DNA of 64,000 bases from Gilvimarinus gilvus (GTDB taxonomy: Bacteria > Pseudomonadota > Gammaproteobacteria > Pseudomonadales > Cellvibrionaceae), in the NCBI RefSeq assembly GCF_030518155.1, contig NZ_JAULRU010000617.1:1-64000 (forward strand), in the 5' to 3' direction. Under the pieces are notes generated by a model. That model did not search any database. It was given only the letters and a program-made list of their open reading frames with translations, and was not told the origin of the DNA. The position numbers were made by a program, and so were the translations under genes. Positions 1 to 8,010 of this stretch are shown piece by piece. The number at the start of each line of letters is the position of its first letter. The first letter of the stretch is position 1.

Positions 1-154
1 GAAGGGCGCGGCCAAAACGTCCATCCGCTGTGTTGCACCTCTTGCCAAGGACTATGGCCATTGCCTGCGAAGCGCGCCTTGCCGAGTGAACGTTTTGACT
101 CGCGCAGAGACCACTGGAGACTTGATCAGAGGCTCCCTAAACAATCCCCTTATA
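1..154. other. Window edge, no gene supported
   Basis: A plus-strand frame is open from the window edge to about 361, but past 155 it runs antisense to the esterase-like gene and its residues suggest no family. The minus strand shows nothing convincing either. It may be the 3' flank of a gene outside the window. Confidence 0.3.
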
Positions 155-1216
155 TTATTGACCGGAAACCAGAAAACGCTTAAAAAACGGCAGCATACGG
201 TCTTCTACTCGCCCGTGCTCTATCCATTTTTCGCTCCACTCCGAGCCCCGATACTCTTCAGAAAAATGCGGAACATCATACTCATCCAACGTGCGTGTGA
301 GCTCACGATTTCCCTTCACATGGCCAAAATTGGGATCCTTCCTACCCCAGTCAAACATTAAGCCCCGCAGCTGCATTAGCGCTGGCACTGACTGCTCAAT
401 ACGATTGGCCATCATAAAATTGCGGCGAACTTGATCTATGGCCTCAGGATCCTGAACTAACTCCCCGTCCTTTAACTTCACCATAAAATTGGCGAAGAAA
501 GGTGGATTGGCTAGATCTGGGGCGTGAGATTGAGCCATCAGTAGAAAGGCCTGGGTAAAGCCGTCGGTACTGGCCAAGAAATCATAAGAGGTAGCGGTAT
601 TTAACTCTAACCAGTTGGGGTAACTGATCAACTCCTCATCGCCCGAAGCCGTTCCTGTTCCCACTGGGTGTAATGCATACACAGATGAAAATACACCGGG
701 GCGCTCCATGGCAACTCGCATGGCACAATAACCCCCGGTAAAGTCACCGGCCAGCCCGCGGGAGTCTTTATCTGGCAGTGTACGATAGCGCTCATCAACC
801 GCAGAGACTAACTCGTCGGCGGTGTAGTCCCACCAATTTCCAACCACAGAATTATTGCCGCAAAAGGTACCCGGGGTGTGAGTTGCCCGGTAGTCGCCCA
901 CCACAAAAATAAACTCGTTCGTTTTACCGCGCTCAAGTGCTCGCTGGAATACATCACCAATGTGCTCGACCTCATGCATTTGCCGGGCAGTCCAAGCGTA
1001 GTTATGAATATAGTGAATGACCGGGTAACGCTTATCGCTTGCATCATAGCCCGGTGGCAGCCACACCCAAATGACTCTTTCCAGCGCGAGATTCAACTTA
1101 TTCTCTCGTAGGTAAGTAGACTGCAGAGTAAACGTTTCAACTCTCCAACCCGACTCTGCGCGAGCTCCATTACACAAAGTGCACACTAGAACTAAAACCC
1201 AAAATACTGTCCTCAT
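155..1216 (-). CDS. Secreted esterase-D-like alpha/beta hydrolase lacking catalytic Ser and His
   Basis: 353 aa. A signal peptide of about 20 residues ends in ARA, so the protein should be periplasmic or secreted. The body follows the putative-esterase family (PF00756 type): an early strand with VWLPPGYD (51-58), then YPVIHYIH, then the region that normally reads G-H-S-M-G-G. Here that site reads GDFTGG (157-162), so the nucleophile Ser is Phe159 (codon TTT at 740-742). The C-terminal G-x-H-x-W-x-x-W signature is replaced by GSEWSEKW, so the expected His is also absent. The frame is clean, which argues for a pseudoenzyme or a repurposed fold rather than a decaying gene. It lies 73 bp downstream of the AraC-type regulator on the same strand, so co-transcription is likely. 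Confidence 0.75.
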   Translation of the reverse strand: MRTVFWVLVLVCTLCNGARAESGWRVETFTLQSTYLRENKLNLALERVIWVWLPPGYDASDKRYPVIHYIHNYAWTARQMHEVEHIGDVFQRALERGKTNEFIFVVGDYRATHTPGTFCGNNSVVGNWWDYTADELVSAVDERYRTLPDKDSRGLAGDFTGGYCAMRVAMERPGVFSSVYALHPVGTGTASGDEELISYPNWLELNTATSYDFLASTDGFTQAFLLMAQSHAPDLANPPFFANFMVKLKDGELVQDPEAIDQVRRNFMMANRIEQSVPALMQLRGLMFDWGRKDPNFGHVKGNRELTRTLDEYDVPHFSEEYRGSEWSEKWIEHGRVEDRMLPFFKRFLVSGQ

Positions 1217-1289
1217 ACAACCTCCTAATCACAGAATGAGAACGGTAATCTAAGGTGGCTGACAGCGATAATCGACCAAACCGAACGGA

Positions 1290-2525
1290 TTACACTTGTG
1301 GATAGAACAATTCCTGAGGATTTTGTCTGTGTTGGCTGGGCGTTTGCCCTATATAGCGCTTGAATACAGCATTAAAAGAAGATTTAGAATTGAAACCACA
1401 CTCAAAGGCAATTTCTAGTATGGATAAGGCGTTATCTTGCTGCAAAAGTCGTGATGCATCGGCAACACGGTGGCGATTAATAAAGTGATAAAAGTTACCG
1501 TAGTCACTGTCGTTGATCACTTGTGATACATGATGGGGACTCTCTGTCACATGGTCGCATAGTTCGCGCAAACTTAGACCCGGCCGTTTGTACAGTTTAT
1601 CCATTTCAATGGCGGCATTTAGTTTTTCCCATATAGCGTTTTGCACGTCTGAGGATACCTTCGATTTAGCGTACTTCTCAAGCCCGCCCCCGCCCCGTTC
1701 TACCTCTCGACTTGTATCTTGGCTTACCCTTTGCTCGCCATGAATATCTTTCTCAATCGAATGAGGTTCTACGAATAGCTCTCTACGTACATGTTCGGTA
1801 TTCGATGCCTGCACTACCAGTTGCCGCATGTAGGAAGCTGCTAAAAATCCGACCAGTAACAGCTGCCCACTTACCACCGCCAGGTTAAGCCAGAAATAGG
1901 AGCCTTCTAACAAAGCGCAGTACAGCACGCGGACAATGGCGATAATTGCGTTAATACCAACCGCCACCAATAGCATACGCAAAATATTTAGACCGGGATC
2001 ACTAAGCTCTGATAATAGAATACGGTTTTGCTGCACACGCCGTTCAAGCACACCATAACAGGCGCGTATTACCAACACGGTCTGTACACAAAATACGCCA
2101 ACCGATAGCAGCATGGTGGTATGAATAAACACAGCATACAACTTGGAAGGCTGAGAGTTTGGGCTCGCGAAGCTATTTCCCCAATATATAGCAGAGGCAA
2201 GCGGTAGCAAGAGTAGCAACCCCGCCAGCACCAAACCAATATGCAATGTTTTGCAATCAGCAATTGACGGATTCCCTAAGTTACTGGCCAACAATAGCGC
2301 GCAAGGCCCTACCAACAGAGCTCCAACCATAACACCTAACAACCAAAGTCCTTTTAATGGCGTAGAAGGATGATGCATTAACCAATCACACGCCAAAGCG
2401 GCACAAAGAACCAGCAAAAAGAAGAGAAAGTAGTGATTTTTCTCAGACGAACGCCATACCAACAGTGCGGTAAAAACGCACAACCCAAAGGCCATCGCGT
2501 ATATTGATAGTTGGAATATATTCAT
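1290..2525 (-). CDS. Membrane-anchored AraC-family transcriptional regulator
   Basis: 411 aa. The N-terminal half (about 1-240) has six or seven hydrophobic segments, for example near 5-22, 33-50, 60-82, 95-115, 130-155 and 180-235. A charged linker follows. The C-terminal 100 residues are an AraC/XylS double helix-turn-helix, with LSILEIAFECGFNSKSSFNA and the end motif FKRYIGQTPSQHR typical of the second HTH. Integral-membrane AraC proteins are known as a distinct architecture in marine gammaproteobacteria and probably sense a signal in or across the inner membrane. The neighbouring esterase-fold gene is the obvious target. The ATG at 2525 starts directly with the first membrane segment. Confidence 0.88.
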   Translation of the reverse strand: MNIFQLSIYAMAFGLCVFTALLVWRSSEKNHYFLFFLLVLCAALACDWLMHHPSTPLKGLWLLGVMVGALLVGPCALLLASNLGNPSIADCKTLHIGLVLAGLLLLLPLASAIYWGNSFASPNSQPSKLYAVFIHTTMLLSVGVFCVQTVLVIRACYGVLERRVQQNRILLSELSDPGLNILRMLLVAVGINAIIAIVRVLYCALLEGSYFWLNLAVVSGQLLLVGFLAASYMRQLVVQASNTEHVRRELFVEPHSIEKDIHGEQRVSQDTSREVERGGGGLEKYAKSKVSSDVQNAIWEKLNAAIEMDKLYKRPGLSLRELCDHVTESPHHVSQVINDSDYGNFYHFINRHRVADASRLLQQDNALSILEIAFECGFNSKSSFNAVFKRYIGQTPSQHRQNPQELFYPQV

Positions 2526-2603
2526 CTAGTTAAGCCGTATGTCTGCACTAAAGCGCAATATCAATAATGACCTATAGAGTATATCAGCGCCCGTGCGTGT
2601 ACC

Positions 2604-3488
2604 CTATAGGTTACCGGCCGACGTTAATATCCAGCGTACTGCCTCTACCACCAGCTGCGGATTATCTCGATGAACATAATGGCCGCATTCCATACACACC
2701 TCATGCTTTGAAACACTAGAAAGCTCAGACAGTTGCCGATGCAGATGTTGAGTCAGCTCCTGCCTTTTAATTGCATTAACATCGCCGCGACGCTTATCGT
2801 TGCCCGCACTCAAAACGGCAAGTGGCACCGGAGGAAACGTAGTGCTACGTCGCACTTGTTCGAGGGAATGACTCCATGCCTTTATTTCTCCAGCGACAGC
2901 ACGGGGGTAAATCAGCTCAGCCCACCAAGGCATAGAGCCAGGAGGTTCGCAATGATCCAGCTCTAATGCTTTGCAAGCCGCGGGATATCTTGCGTCATTA
3001 GGGTCAATGAGCAATACACCTGCAATATTCTCCGGAAACGTTTTCGCATAAAGCTCCATATACGCCCCCCCCAACGAGTGCCCTACCAATATAAAGGGAG
3101 GTTTCACTTTTGCGGCGATCAACAGCTCATTCAACTCAGTGACAATTGTTTTAGCATCGCGGACACTGTTTATACTGTAACTGCCCCTAAAACCAGCTCT
3201 GTTGTACGTAAAAATGCCCGATATTGACGACAACTCTGTTAACACTTCTCCCCAATCGTCCATTTCATCAGCCAACCCGACCTCCATTATTAATGTAGGC
3301 CCCTCGTGCATTTCGTACCGATACAGGCTCTGGCCATAAGAGGTGCTTATTTCCGATACCTCTCCTACTGTTGAGCAGCCAGACATCAGCAGCAGGACAT
3401 TTATGCTGACTAGCAAAAATATAGCTGATTTACCACTAACCCCGCCGAACGAGCAAAGCCACTTAATAAATTCAATAATCAAAATCAT
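2604..3488 (-). CDS. Alpha/beta hydrolase, probable lipoprotein
   Basis: 294 aa. The N terminus is hydrophobic and ends in LLLMSGC, a good lipobox that places the acylated Cys near residue 38, so the protein is likely membrane-anchored in the periplasm. The hydrolase core shows GHSLGG, the nucleophile elbow, followed by a strand ending LLIDPND. The acid and His follow later (AGNDKR and ECGHYVHRDNP), so the Ser-Asp-His triad looks complete. The substrate cannot be told. A GAGGG sequence sits against the ATG at 3488, so the in-frame TTG at codon 3 is an alternative start. It has no obvious operon partner. Confidence 0.8.
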   Translation of the reverse strand: MILIIEFIKWLCSFGGVSGKSAIFLLVSINVLLLMSGCSTVGEVSEISTSYGQSLYRYEMHEGPTLIMEVGLADEMDDWGEVLTELSSISGIFTYNRAGFRGSYSINSVRDAKTIVTELNELLIAAKVKPPFILVGHSLGGAYMELYAKTFPENIAGVLLIDPNDARYPAACKALELDHCEPPGSMPWWAELIYPRAVAGEIKAWSHSLEQVRRSTTFPPVPLAVLSAGNDKRRGDVNAIKRQELTQHLHRQLSELSSVSKHEVCMECGHYVHRDNPQLVVEAVRWILTSAGNL

Positions 3489-3758
3489 CCCTCAACTTAC
3501 GTACGAATTACGAACACACTAGGAACCTAAGCCTCATGCGAGTCCTAAAAGCCCAAGGTTTACGCGCAAAGCCTCAAGATCTTTAGGGTAAAAGATAAAC
3601 AGAGCTCATAGACACCTGTCATTTTCAAAGGAACACACAATGCAGGCAGATTGTTATCCAGCGACTGTGCGCCAATCCATGCAGCTAAGAACCTTAGCGA
3701 CCACGAAGAGCAAAAGACATCCTACATACAGCCAACGTTCACCCTATCTTTGCACAAT

Positions 3759-4172
3759 TCACATAGGCGATTTAGCTGGCCGTACCTGCAATGGGACATA
3801 CTGATTCCATACAAATTTCCAGGGAATAGCAGCGGGTATTAAAATTATGCCCATAAGGCAGGCCACGGCTACCGAGTAGGAGTACTCATCCAAATCACCA
3901 CTAATGAGCTTCGGTAACGCGAAAAGCAACAACCAAGCCCCTTTCCACACAATTTCAAACAATAAAATGGGAATCAGCTTAAGGGGGTAGGCTACCCCTA
4001 ACAATGAAAGCAGCATAATAGCGATTAAGAAGGTGCTAACTACCGTATGGGCATCGGCGCTACTACCCACGCTTTCACGAAGCTCTGGCCAAATCGTTAA
4101 GGATAAGCCGACAACAATAAATACATACATTGCCCGAAGGACCCAGAGCCTCGATTGAGTTAGATTTTTCAT
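3759..4172 (-). CDS. Small integral membrane protein of unknown function
   Basis: 137 aa with four predicted membrane segments (about 9-30, 44-65, 70-92 and 100-120). The start is placed at 4172 because GGGAGG lies 5 bases upstream of that ATG. The longer frame to 4250 has no comparable site. I do not recognise the family. It is divergent from the DUF2975/HTH pair, with which it shares an AT-rich promoter region at 4173-4367. Confidence 0.7.
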   Translation of the reverse strand: MKNLTQSRLWVLRAMYVFIVVGLSLTIWPELRESVGSSADAHTVVSTFLIAIMLLSLLGVAYPLKLIPILLFEIVWKGAWLLLFALPKLISGDLDEYSYSVAVACLMGIILIPAAIPWKFVWNQYVPLQVRPAKSPM

Positions 4173-4280
4173 AGCAACCTCCCAAGTTGTTGAATTTATG
4201 AGACTTTTAAAACCGTAAAAGCCCAAACTCCATTGTGAAATAACCAACAATCAACGTTAGCTATTCATCATAATAGATAC

Positions 4281-4324
4281 TTTTTTATCGTTTATCGATA
4301 TTTTTTTATTGAATCAGATAAAAT
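4281..4324 (+). promoter_or_regulatory. AT-rich divergent promoter with TATCGATA palindrome
   Basis: TATCG at 4286-4290 is followed by the palindrome TATCGATA at 4293-4300 in a T-rich tract, then a -10-like TAAAAT at 4319-4324. A start of transcription near 4331 would exclude the upstream ATG at 4326 and favour the GTG at 4368. The palindrome could be the operator of the downstream Xre-type protein. This is inference. Confidence 0.35.
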
Positions 4325-4367
4325 AATGTTTATAGTAACCACATCTGTACAAGTGGAGAACAAACCC

Positions 4368-4907
4368 GTGGACATACAATTTCACTCTCGCACAACCCAA
4401 ATCCAGCTGCTCAGCCGACACCTATATCGAGCACTTAGCGCGGTAAGGTTCGTTCTTCATTCCTTTTGGCTATTGATAGCCTATTTCGCTGTTACCCCTG
4501 GCGAAGCAACACTGTATTTGGGCGATACGCCCGTTAAAATCGCCGAGGGAGAGTTTCTCGCTAAAGGCTTAATACTTGGACTTTACGCCATTGGGCTTTT
4601 TCTGATGCTCAAGATCACCCACCATTTCCGTAACCTGATGTATTACTTTGAAGCCGGAAATATTTTTGAGCGACCCGCAATCGACTCGGTACATCAAGCG
4701 CTAAAGGCGGGAATTGCCTTTGCAACCATGTCATTCATTCAGGCAATCATAGGCAGCGTCTATACCTTTAGGGCTCACGCGCTTGTCGATATTTCTTTTA
4801 CCACTCAAATTCTTGTTGCAATCATCTATTTCGGATTGATGTACACACTGTTGTGGACACTGGAAATTGGACACGACCTTAAAGATGAATCGGAAATGAC
4901 GATCTAG
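4368..4907 (+). CDS. DUF2975-like membrane protein
   Basis: 179 aa from the GTG at 4368, which has GGAG nine bases upstream. An in-frame ATG at 4326 overlaps a -10-like hexamer and looks wrong. Four membrane segments fit DUF2975: about 24-50, 68-95, 125-150 and 157-175 counted from the GTG, with NLMYYFEAGNIFERPAID in the loop. DUF2975 proteins are usually encoded directly before a small Cro/C1-type HTH protein, exactly as here (8 bp gap). The pair is thought to act as a membrane-linked regulator, but its function is not established. Confidence 0.75.
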   Translation: MDIQFHSRTTQIQLLSRHLYRALSAVRFVLHSFWLLIAYFAVTPGEATLYLGDTPVKIAEGEFLAKGLILGLYAIGLFLMLKITHHFRNLMYYFEAGNIFERPAIDSVHQALKAGIAFATMSFIQAIIGSVYTFRAHALVDISFTTQILVAIIYFGLMYTLLWTLEIGHDLKDESEMTI

Positions 4908-4915
4908 GGAATTTT

Positions 4916-5134
4916 ATGGCTATCACGGTGAACTTAGACGTCATCTTAGCGCAGCGAAAAATGCGGCTCAACACCTTGGCCGAAAAGGTCAATATCACAC
5001 CGCAAAACTTGTCCGTACTTAAAACGGGAAAGGCGAAAGCGATTCGTTTTGATACATTGGAAAAAATTTGTCGGGCACTGGACTGCCAGCCTGGTGACTT
5101 GCTGGCCTTTGAAAATGATGACGAAGACCTCTGA
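4916..5134 (+). CDS. Small Cro/C1-type helix-turn-helix regulator
   Basis: 72 aa. Almost the whole protein is one HTH_3-type domain: ILAQRKMRLNTLAEKVNI (helix 1-2), then TPQNLSVLKTGKAKAIRF (recognition helix), then LEKICRALDCQPGDLLAF, the typical YozG-like ending. It follows the DUF2975 gene by 8 bp and is surely co-transcribed. A small regulator like this may control its own operon through the TATCGATA palindrome upstream. Confidence 0.88.
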   Translation: MAITVNLDVILAQRKMRLNTLAEKVNITPQNLSVLKTGKAKAIRFDTLEKICRALDCQPGDLLAFENDDEDL

Positions 5135-5217
5135 CAGTGCAAGCCATAGACAACAAACTCGCAGGGTGAAGACTCCCAGCTAGCGTACCCACACTATACA
5201 AACATAGGTAGGAGACC

Positions 5218-6051
5218 ATGAACTTTTCAACCGTTCGGAACACAACGGCAATACTGGTACTCGCATCACTTGCGATGTCCGCACAAGCTACTCGCTTAGA
5301 ACTCAACCCCAGCGCTCACGTGGCATTGCATTGGGGAGCCAACTTTATTCTCTATACCCATATTATTGGCGGGGCGCTCGGACTGCTCACGGGCTTAATT
5401 GCCAGCTTAGCTAAAAAAGGGGGTACCTTACACAAGCGGGCCGGCAAAGTTTTTATGGTATCCATGTTCGTCTGCTACTTTATAGGCGCAATGGTTGCAC
5501 CCTTTTTATCCGATGGCCAACGACCTAACTTTGTGGCGGCCGTGCTGGCGCTCTATCTATTGGTCAGCGGTATTCATGCGGCCAAAAGAAAGATCTATAC
5601 CGCCAGCATTTACAACGCTTTGGGCCTTGTTGTGGCCCTGGGAATTTCCGCGATGGGCTTTCTATTCATGTATATGGGCTCTCAGAGTGAGGCGGGCAGT
5701 GTAGACGGCTCGCCCCCCGAAGCTTTTGTTATTTTTGCAATTGTTGGGTTGTTAGCGTTTATTGGTGAGGCCCGGGTTCTTATTATCAGGAAGCTCTCAC
5801 AAGAAGCTCGGCTGATTAGACACCTGTGGCGTATGTGTTTTTCATTTTTCTTTGCTTCCGGTTCACTTTTTTTCGGACAACCTCAGATTTTTCCGCAGTG
5901 GTTCAATGCATCCTTGTTACCCGAGGTACTCGCCATTTTTCCTATACTAATTCTTGTATACGGTGTGCTCAGCGTGTCTTTAAAGGGATTATTAAAAAGG
6001 CTGAACTTTAGTCAACGAACCCTGTCCAAAAATTTCACTGACACCTATTAA
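5218..6051 (+). CDS. DUF2306-like multi-pass membrane protein
   Basis: 277 aa. A good AGGAG site lies 5-9 bases before the ATG. A possible signal sequence ends in AQA. About six membrane segments follow. The stretch THIIGGALGLLTGLIASL with a downstream H-K-R-x-G-K (LHKRAGKVF) resembles DUF2306 proteins, whose conserved His residues suggest a cytochrome b561-like fold. Heme binding is not shown. It follows the HTH gene by 83 bp on the same strand and precedes the TPR gene by 29 bp, so the four genes from 4368 may be one transcript. Confidence 0.65.
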   Translation: MNFSTVRNTTAILVLASLAMSAQATRLELNPSAHVALHWGANFILYTHIIGGALGLLTGLIASLAKKGGTLHKRAGKVFMVSMFVCYFIGAMVAPFLSDGQRPNFVAAVLALYLLVSGIHAAKRKIYTASIYNALGLVVALGISAMGFLFMYMGSQSEAGSVDGSPPEAFVIFAIVGLLAFIGEARVLIIRKLSQEARLIRHLWRMCFSFFFASGSLFFGQPQIFPQWFNASLLPEVLAIFPILILVYGVLSVSLKGLLKRLNFSQRTLSKNFTDTY

Positions 6052-6080
6052 TAACTTAAACTACGCATAAGGAAATCATC

Positions 6081-7082
6081 GTGCGCTCGCTAATACTAAT
6101 CATTGCCTTACTACTGACCGCCGTCAGCTTTGCCTCAGTTCCACTTGTGCCAAACGCATCAGACGACCTGGGCGTGCAGTTATTTGAAAAAGCAAAATAC
6201 GCCCCAGCGGAAGCTCACTTTAATCAGCTACTGGCCGCAGGCGATCATAATATTGAACTGGCCCATGCCTATTTAGCCAAGCTAGCCATCCTCAGAAATG
6301 ATGGCGATACGGCGCTTGAACATATAGATGCAACACTCGCAATTGCACCTAACCTCGCAGAGGAACTCACACTCGCGGCGGAAGCGAACTGCACAAAAGC
6401 CATGCACGCTTCAATATTCAGCGCCCTTAAGTACGGCAAAAAGTGCGGCCGTCTCTATACACAGGCGGCCGAAGAGTTTCCCACCAATATTAAAGCTATA
6501 AAACATGCATTTCTGTTTCATATGGAAGCACCCTCAATGGCTGGAGGTTCCGAAAAGTCCGCCCGCAAATATTTGACAAAGCTTAATGCAGTGTCTGAGG
6601 AAGACGCGAGAATTGCCAATATCATGATGGCAACAGAAAACGATGGGCAAGAAGCGGGAAAACAACTAGCGGAAAAATACTTTTCCATGGAGTTCAGTAA
6701 ACCCGAAAACATATACGAATTAGGAATTTTATATCGAGACAATGGAGAATATGCAAAAGCAGTCGAGCTATTCAATCGCCTCACTGAGATGCCAAACACT
6801 AACGACAGCTGGCATAAGAAGGATGCCGTATTCCAAATTGGCGAAATTTCAATTACCCAGCTCGATAAACCAATAGAAGGCATTCAACTTATCGAGCAGT
6901 ACTTAGAAACCAGTAATGATATCTACGACCGCCACTATTTTTGGGCAAGATGGCGGCTTGCCAGAGCCTACCAAGACCAAGGCGACACAGATGGCTACAA
7001 CACATTAATTGCTGAAATTGAGAGTGAAGACTACTCCTTTAACGAACCATTTACAGAGCAGTTCGAACAAAGAGAACGTTAG
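6081..7082 (+). CDS. Exported tetratricopeptide-repeat protein
   Basis: 333 aa from a GTG at 6081 with AAGGAA upstream. A signal peptide of about 18 residues ends in SFA. The mature protein is built of helical hairpins of TPR type, for example LFEKAKYAPAEAHFNQLLAAG near the start, a central repeat, and LGILYRDNGEYAKAVELFNR near 215-235. There is no enzymatic motif. TPR proteins of this kind scaffold complexes in the periplasm, but no partner is evident. It is the last gene before the left end of the integrative element. Confidence 0.75.
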   Translation: MRSLILIIALLLTAVSFASVPLVPNASDDLGVQLFEKAKYAPAEAHFNQLLAAGDHNIELAHAYLAKLAILRNDGDTALEHIDATLAIAPNLAEELTLAAEANCTKAMHASIFSALKYGKKCGRLYTQAAEEFPTNIKAIKHAFLFHMEAPSMAGGSEKSARKYLTKLNAVSEEDARIANIMMATENDGQEAGKQLAEKYFSMEFSKPENIYELGILYRDNGEYAKAVELFNRLTEMPNTNDSWHKKDAVFQIGEISITQLDKPIEGIQLIEQYLETSNDIYDRHYFWARWRLARAYQDQGDTDGYNTLIAEIESEDYSFNEPFTEQFEQRER

Positions 7083-7128
7083 TTCTCATAAGTTAGAATT
7101 ACCATCATTGATGTTGTTGCATTCGGTC

Positions 7129-7163
7129 AAAGAAAAAGGCCTACGCTTTCGCGTAGGCCTTTC
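7129..7163. terminator. Terminator-like hairpin, copy 1 of a duplicated unit
   Basis: AAAGGCCTACGC and GCGTAGGCCTTT form a near-perfect stem around a TTTC loop, with an A-run before it and a T-run after it, so it can act in both directions. It lies 47 bp after the TPR gene. The 34 nt at 7129-7162 recur exactly at 7288-7321. Confidence 0.7.
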
Positions 7164-7170
7164 CTATTTA

Positions 7171-7282
7171 TGGTGCCCACTCATGCGCCAGGAGCGGATG
7201 AGGATAGCCCCGCAAGGGCTAGTCCAAAGGACCGAGGCGCAAGGAGGCGCCGAGTCCACGCCGGCCCTTGGTCCGGCCTGGG
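7171..7282. repeat. Array of GC-rich hairpins with acceptor-stem-like ends
   Basis: Four short hairpins follow one another: CTCAT/ATGAG around 7180-7202, AGCCC/GGGCT at 7206-7220, GTCC/GGAC at 7222-7232, and GGCGC/GCGCC at 7236-7251. The block is bounded by TGGTGCCCA (7171) and TGGGCA (ends 7284), which can pair. On the minus strand it therefore starts TGCCCA and ends TGGGCACCA, like a tRNA-Leu acceptor stem plus CCA. It contains no T-psi-C or anticodon arm and is not a tRNA. Confidence 0.5.
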
Positions 7283-7332
7283 CATATAAAGAAAAAGGCC
7301 TACGCTTTCGCGTAGGCCTTTTTCTTTATATG
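7283..7332. terminator. Perfect 23-bp hairpin, copy 2 of the duplicated unit
   Basis: Positions 7283-7305 and 7310-7332 are exact reverse complements around a TTTC loop. Adenine and thymine runs at the stem base make it a likely strong bidirectional terminator. On the minus strand it follows the att core directly, as a terminator would follow the tRNA-Leu 3' end in the uninterrupted chromosome. Confidence 0.7.
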
Positions 7333-7351
7333 GTGCCAAGGCCTCACTTGA
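7331..7351. other. Left attachment site (attL-like) of the integrative element
   Basis: TGGTGCCAAGGCC followed two bases later by ACTTGA matches the 3' end of tRNA-Leu at 16562-16583 (TGGTGCCCAAGGCC, two bases, ACTTGA), apart from one missing C and two substitutions. This is the duplicated tRNA 3' end expected from P4-type integration. The match is imperfect, so the exact crossover is uncertain. Confidence 0.6.
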
Positions 7352-7404
7352 TAAATAGCCCACAGCCCAGCAATATCAATACCCCAAAAAATAATAAATA
7401 TTTT

Positions 7405-7424
7405 ATGCCCCCAATTATGCCCCC
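7405..7424. repeat. Left copy of a shared end repeat (putative integrase arm or Xis site)
   Basis: CCCCCAATTATGCCCC at 7408-7423 recurs exactly and in the same orientation at 16432-16447, just before the integrase. It is itself part of a tandem TATGCCCCCAAT/TATGCCCCCAAA. Repeats near both ends of tyrosine-integrase elements usually bind the integrase arm domain or the excision factor. Function is inferred. Confidence 0.5.
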
Positions 7425-7521
7425 AAAACCAATGTGATACCCCTATTACTGGGGGTGACTTTGCCCACTCTTCAGGTGGTGAATTCCCTTTCAATTACTC
7501 ACGTATAAAAATCTCATTAAG

Positions 7522-7649
7522 GTGAGGGGTGTCCGGGTAGATACCCCTAAGGTTTTAGGTATACCCCCCCCTATAAAATTTACCTCTCGCGAAAAGTTTA
7601 TTTAGGGCGCGGTGTCCGCCCGGCACCGCCTAAAGTTTTTACCACCCCC
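7522..7649. repeat. Two tandem covarying hairpins
   Basis: Copy 1 pairs GGGGTG (7526-7531) with TACCCC (7542-7547); copy 2 pairs GCGGTG (7609-7614) with CACCGC (7624-7629). Both loops start TCCG, and both stems are followed by CTAA[G/A]GTTTT and a C-rich tail. The second base pair changes G-C to C-G between copies, a compensatory change that supports a selected structure in RNA or single-stranded DNA. Confidence 0.5.
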
Positions 7650-7876
7650 GTAGGGTACGGCAGCCAGGTAAGTCAGGGCAGCACATACCGAACAGCCACA
7701 GCCCAGCACGACACCAACCGCAAGCCAACCCTCACACCACAAACAACCCCCAGCATACCAACAAAAATAACGCGGCAATCCTTACACCTGACTGCCACCC
7801 TACTCTACCAAGTCTAGCCGCTCGTGGCGCGGCTTAATGGAGTCAATAAGGGGACGGGAGCCAGACACAGGAAAAA

Positions 7877-7991
7877 GTAACGTTACTTACGTTACACCCG
7901 TTACAACAATTATTAATTTCTTAATATTCAATAGCTTGTGGATACGAAAGCGTGTAACGGGTACGAAATAGCTACCCGTTACCTACGTTAC
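7877..7991. repeat. Iteron cluster A (putative replication origin part)
   Basis: Three exact copies of GTAACGGGT or its complement lie at 7896-7904, 7954-7962 and 7974-7982. Degenerate copies (GTAACGTTAC, TTACGTTAC, CTACGTTAC) lie at 7877-7895 and 7983-7991. The centre at 7905-7945 is AT-rich. The same 9-mer is clustered at 15007-15120. In P4, iterons of this kind in ori and crr bind the alpha protein. Origin function here is inferred. Confidence 0.6.
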
Positions 7992-8010
7992 TTCCACTGC
8001 CAAGCAATTA

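Larger units (their letters stand above)
7352..8010. other. Non-coding left end of the element
   Basis: About 660 bp without a convincing gene. It holds a 16-bp sequence shared with the right end (7408-7423), two similar covarying hairpins (7522-7570 and 7604-7649), and iteron cluster A (7877-7991). The T/C-rich stretch at 7650-7870 shows nothing I can name. Confidence 0.6.

Noticed and set aside
86-361. 91-codon plus-strand ORF
   Set aside because: Mostly antisense to the esterase-like gene and without coding character.
3651-3842. 63-codon plus-strand ORF
   Set aside because: Overlaps the 3' end of the four-TM gene and shows no family features.
7171-7290. Second tRNA on the minus strand, suggested by paired ends and CCA
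   Set aside because: About 118 nt, with no D-, anticodon or T-arm; kept as a hairpin array only.
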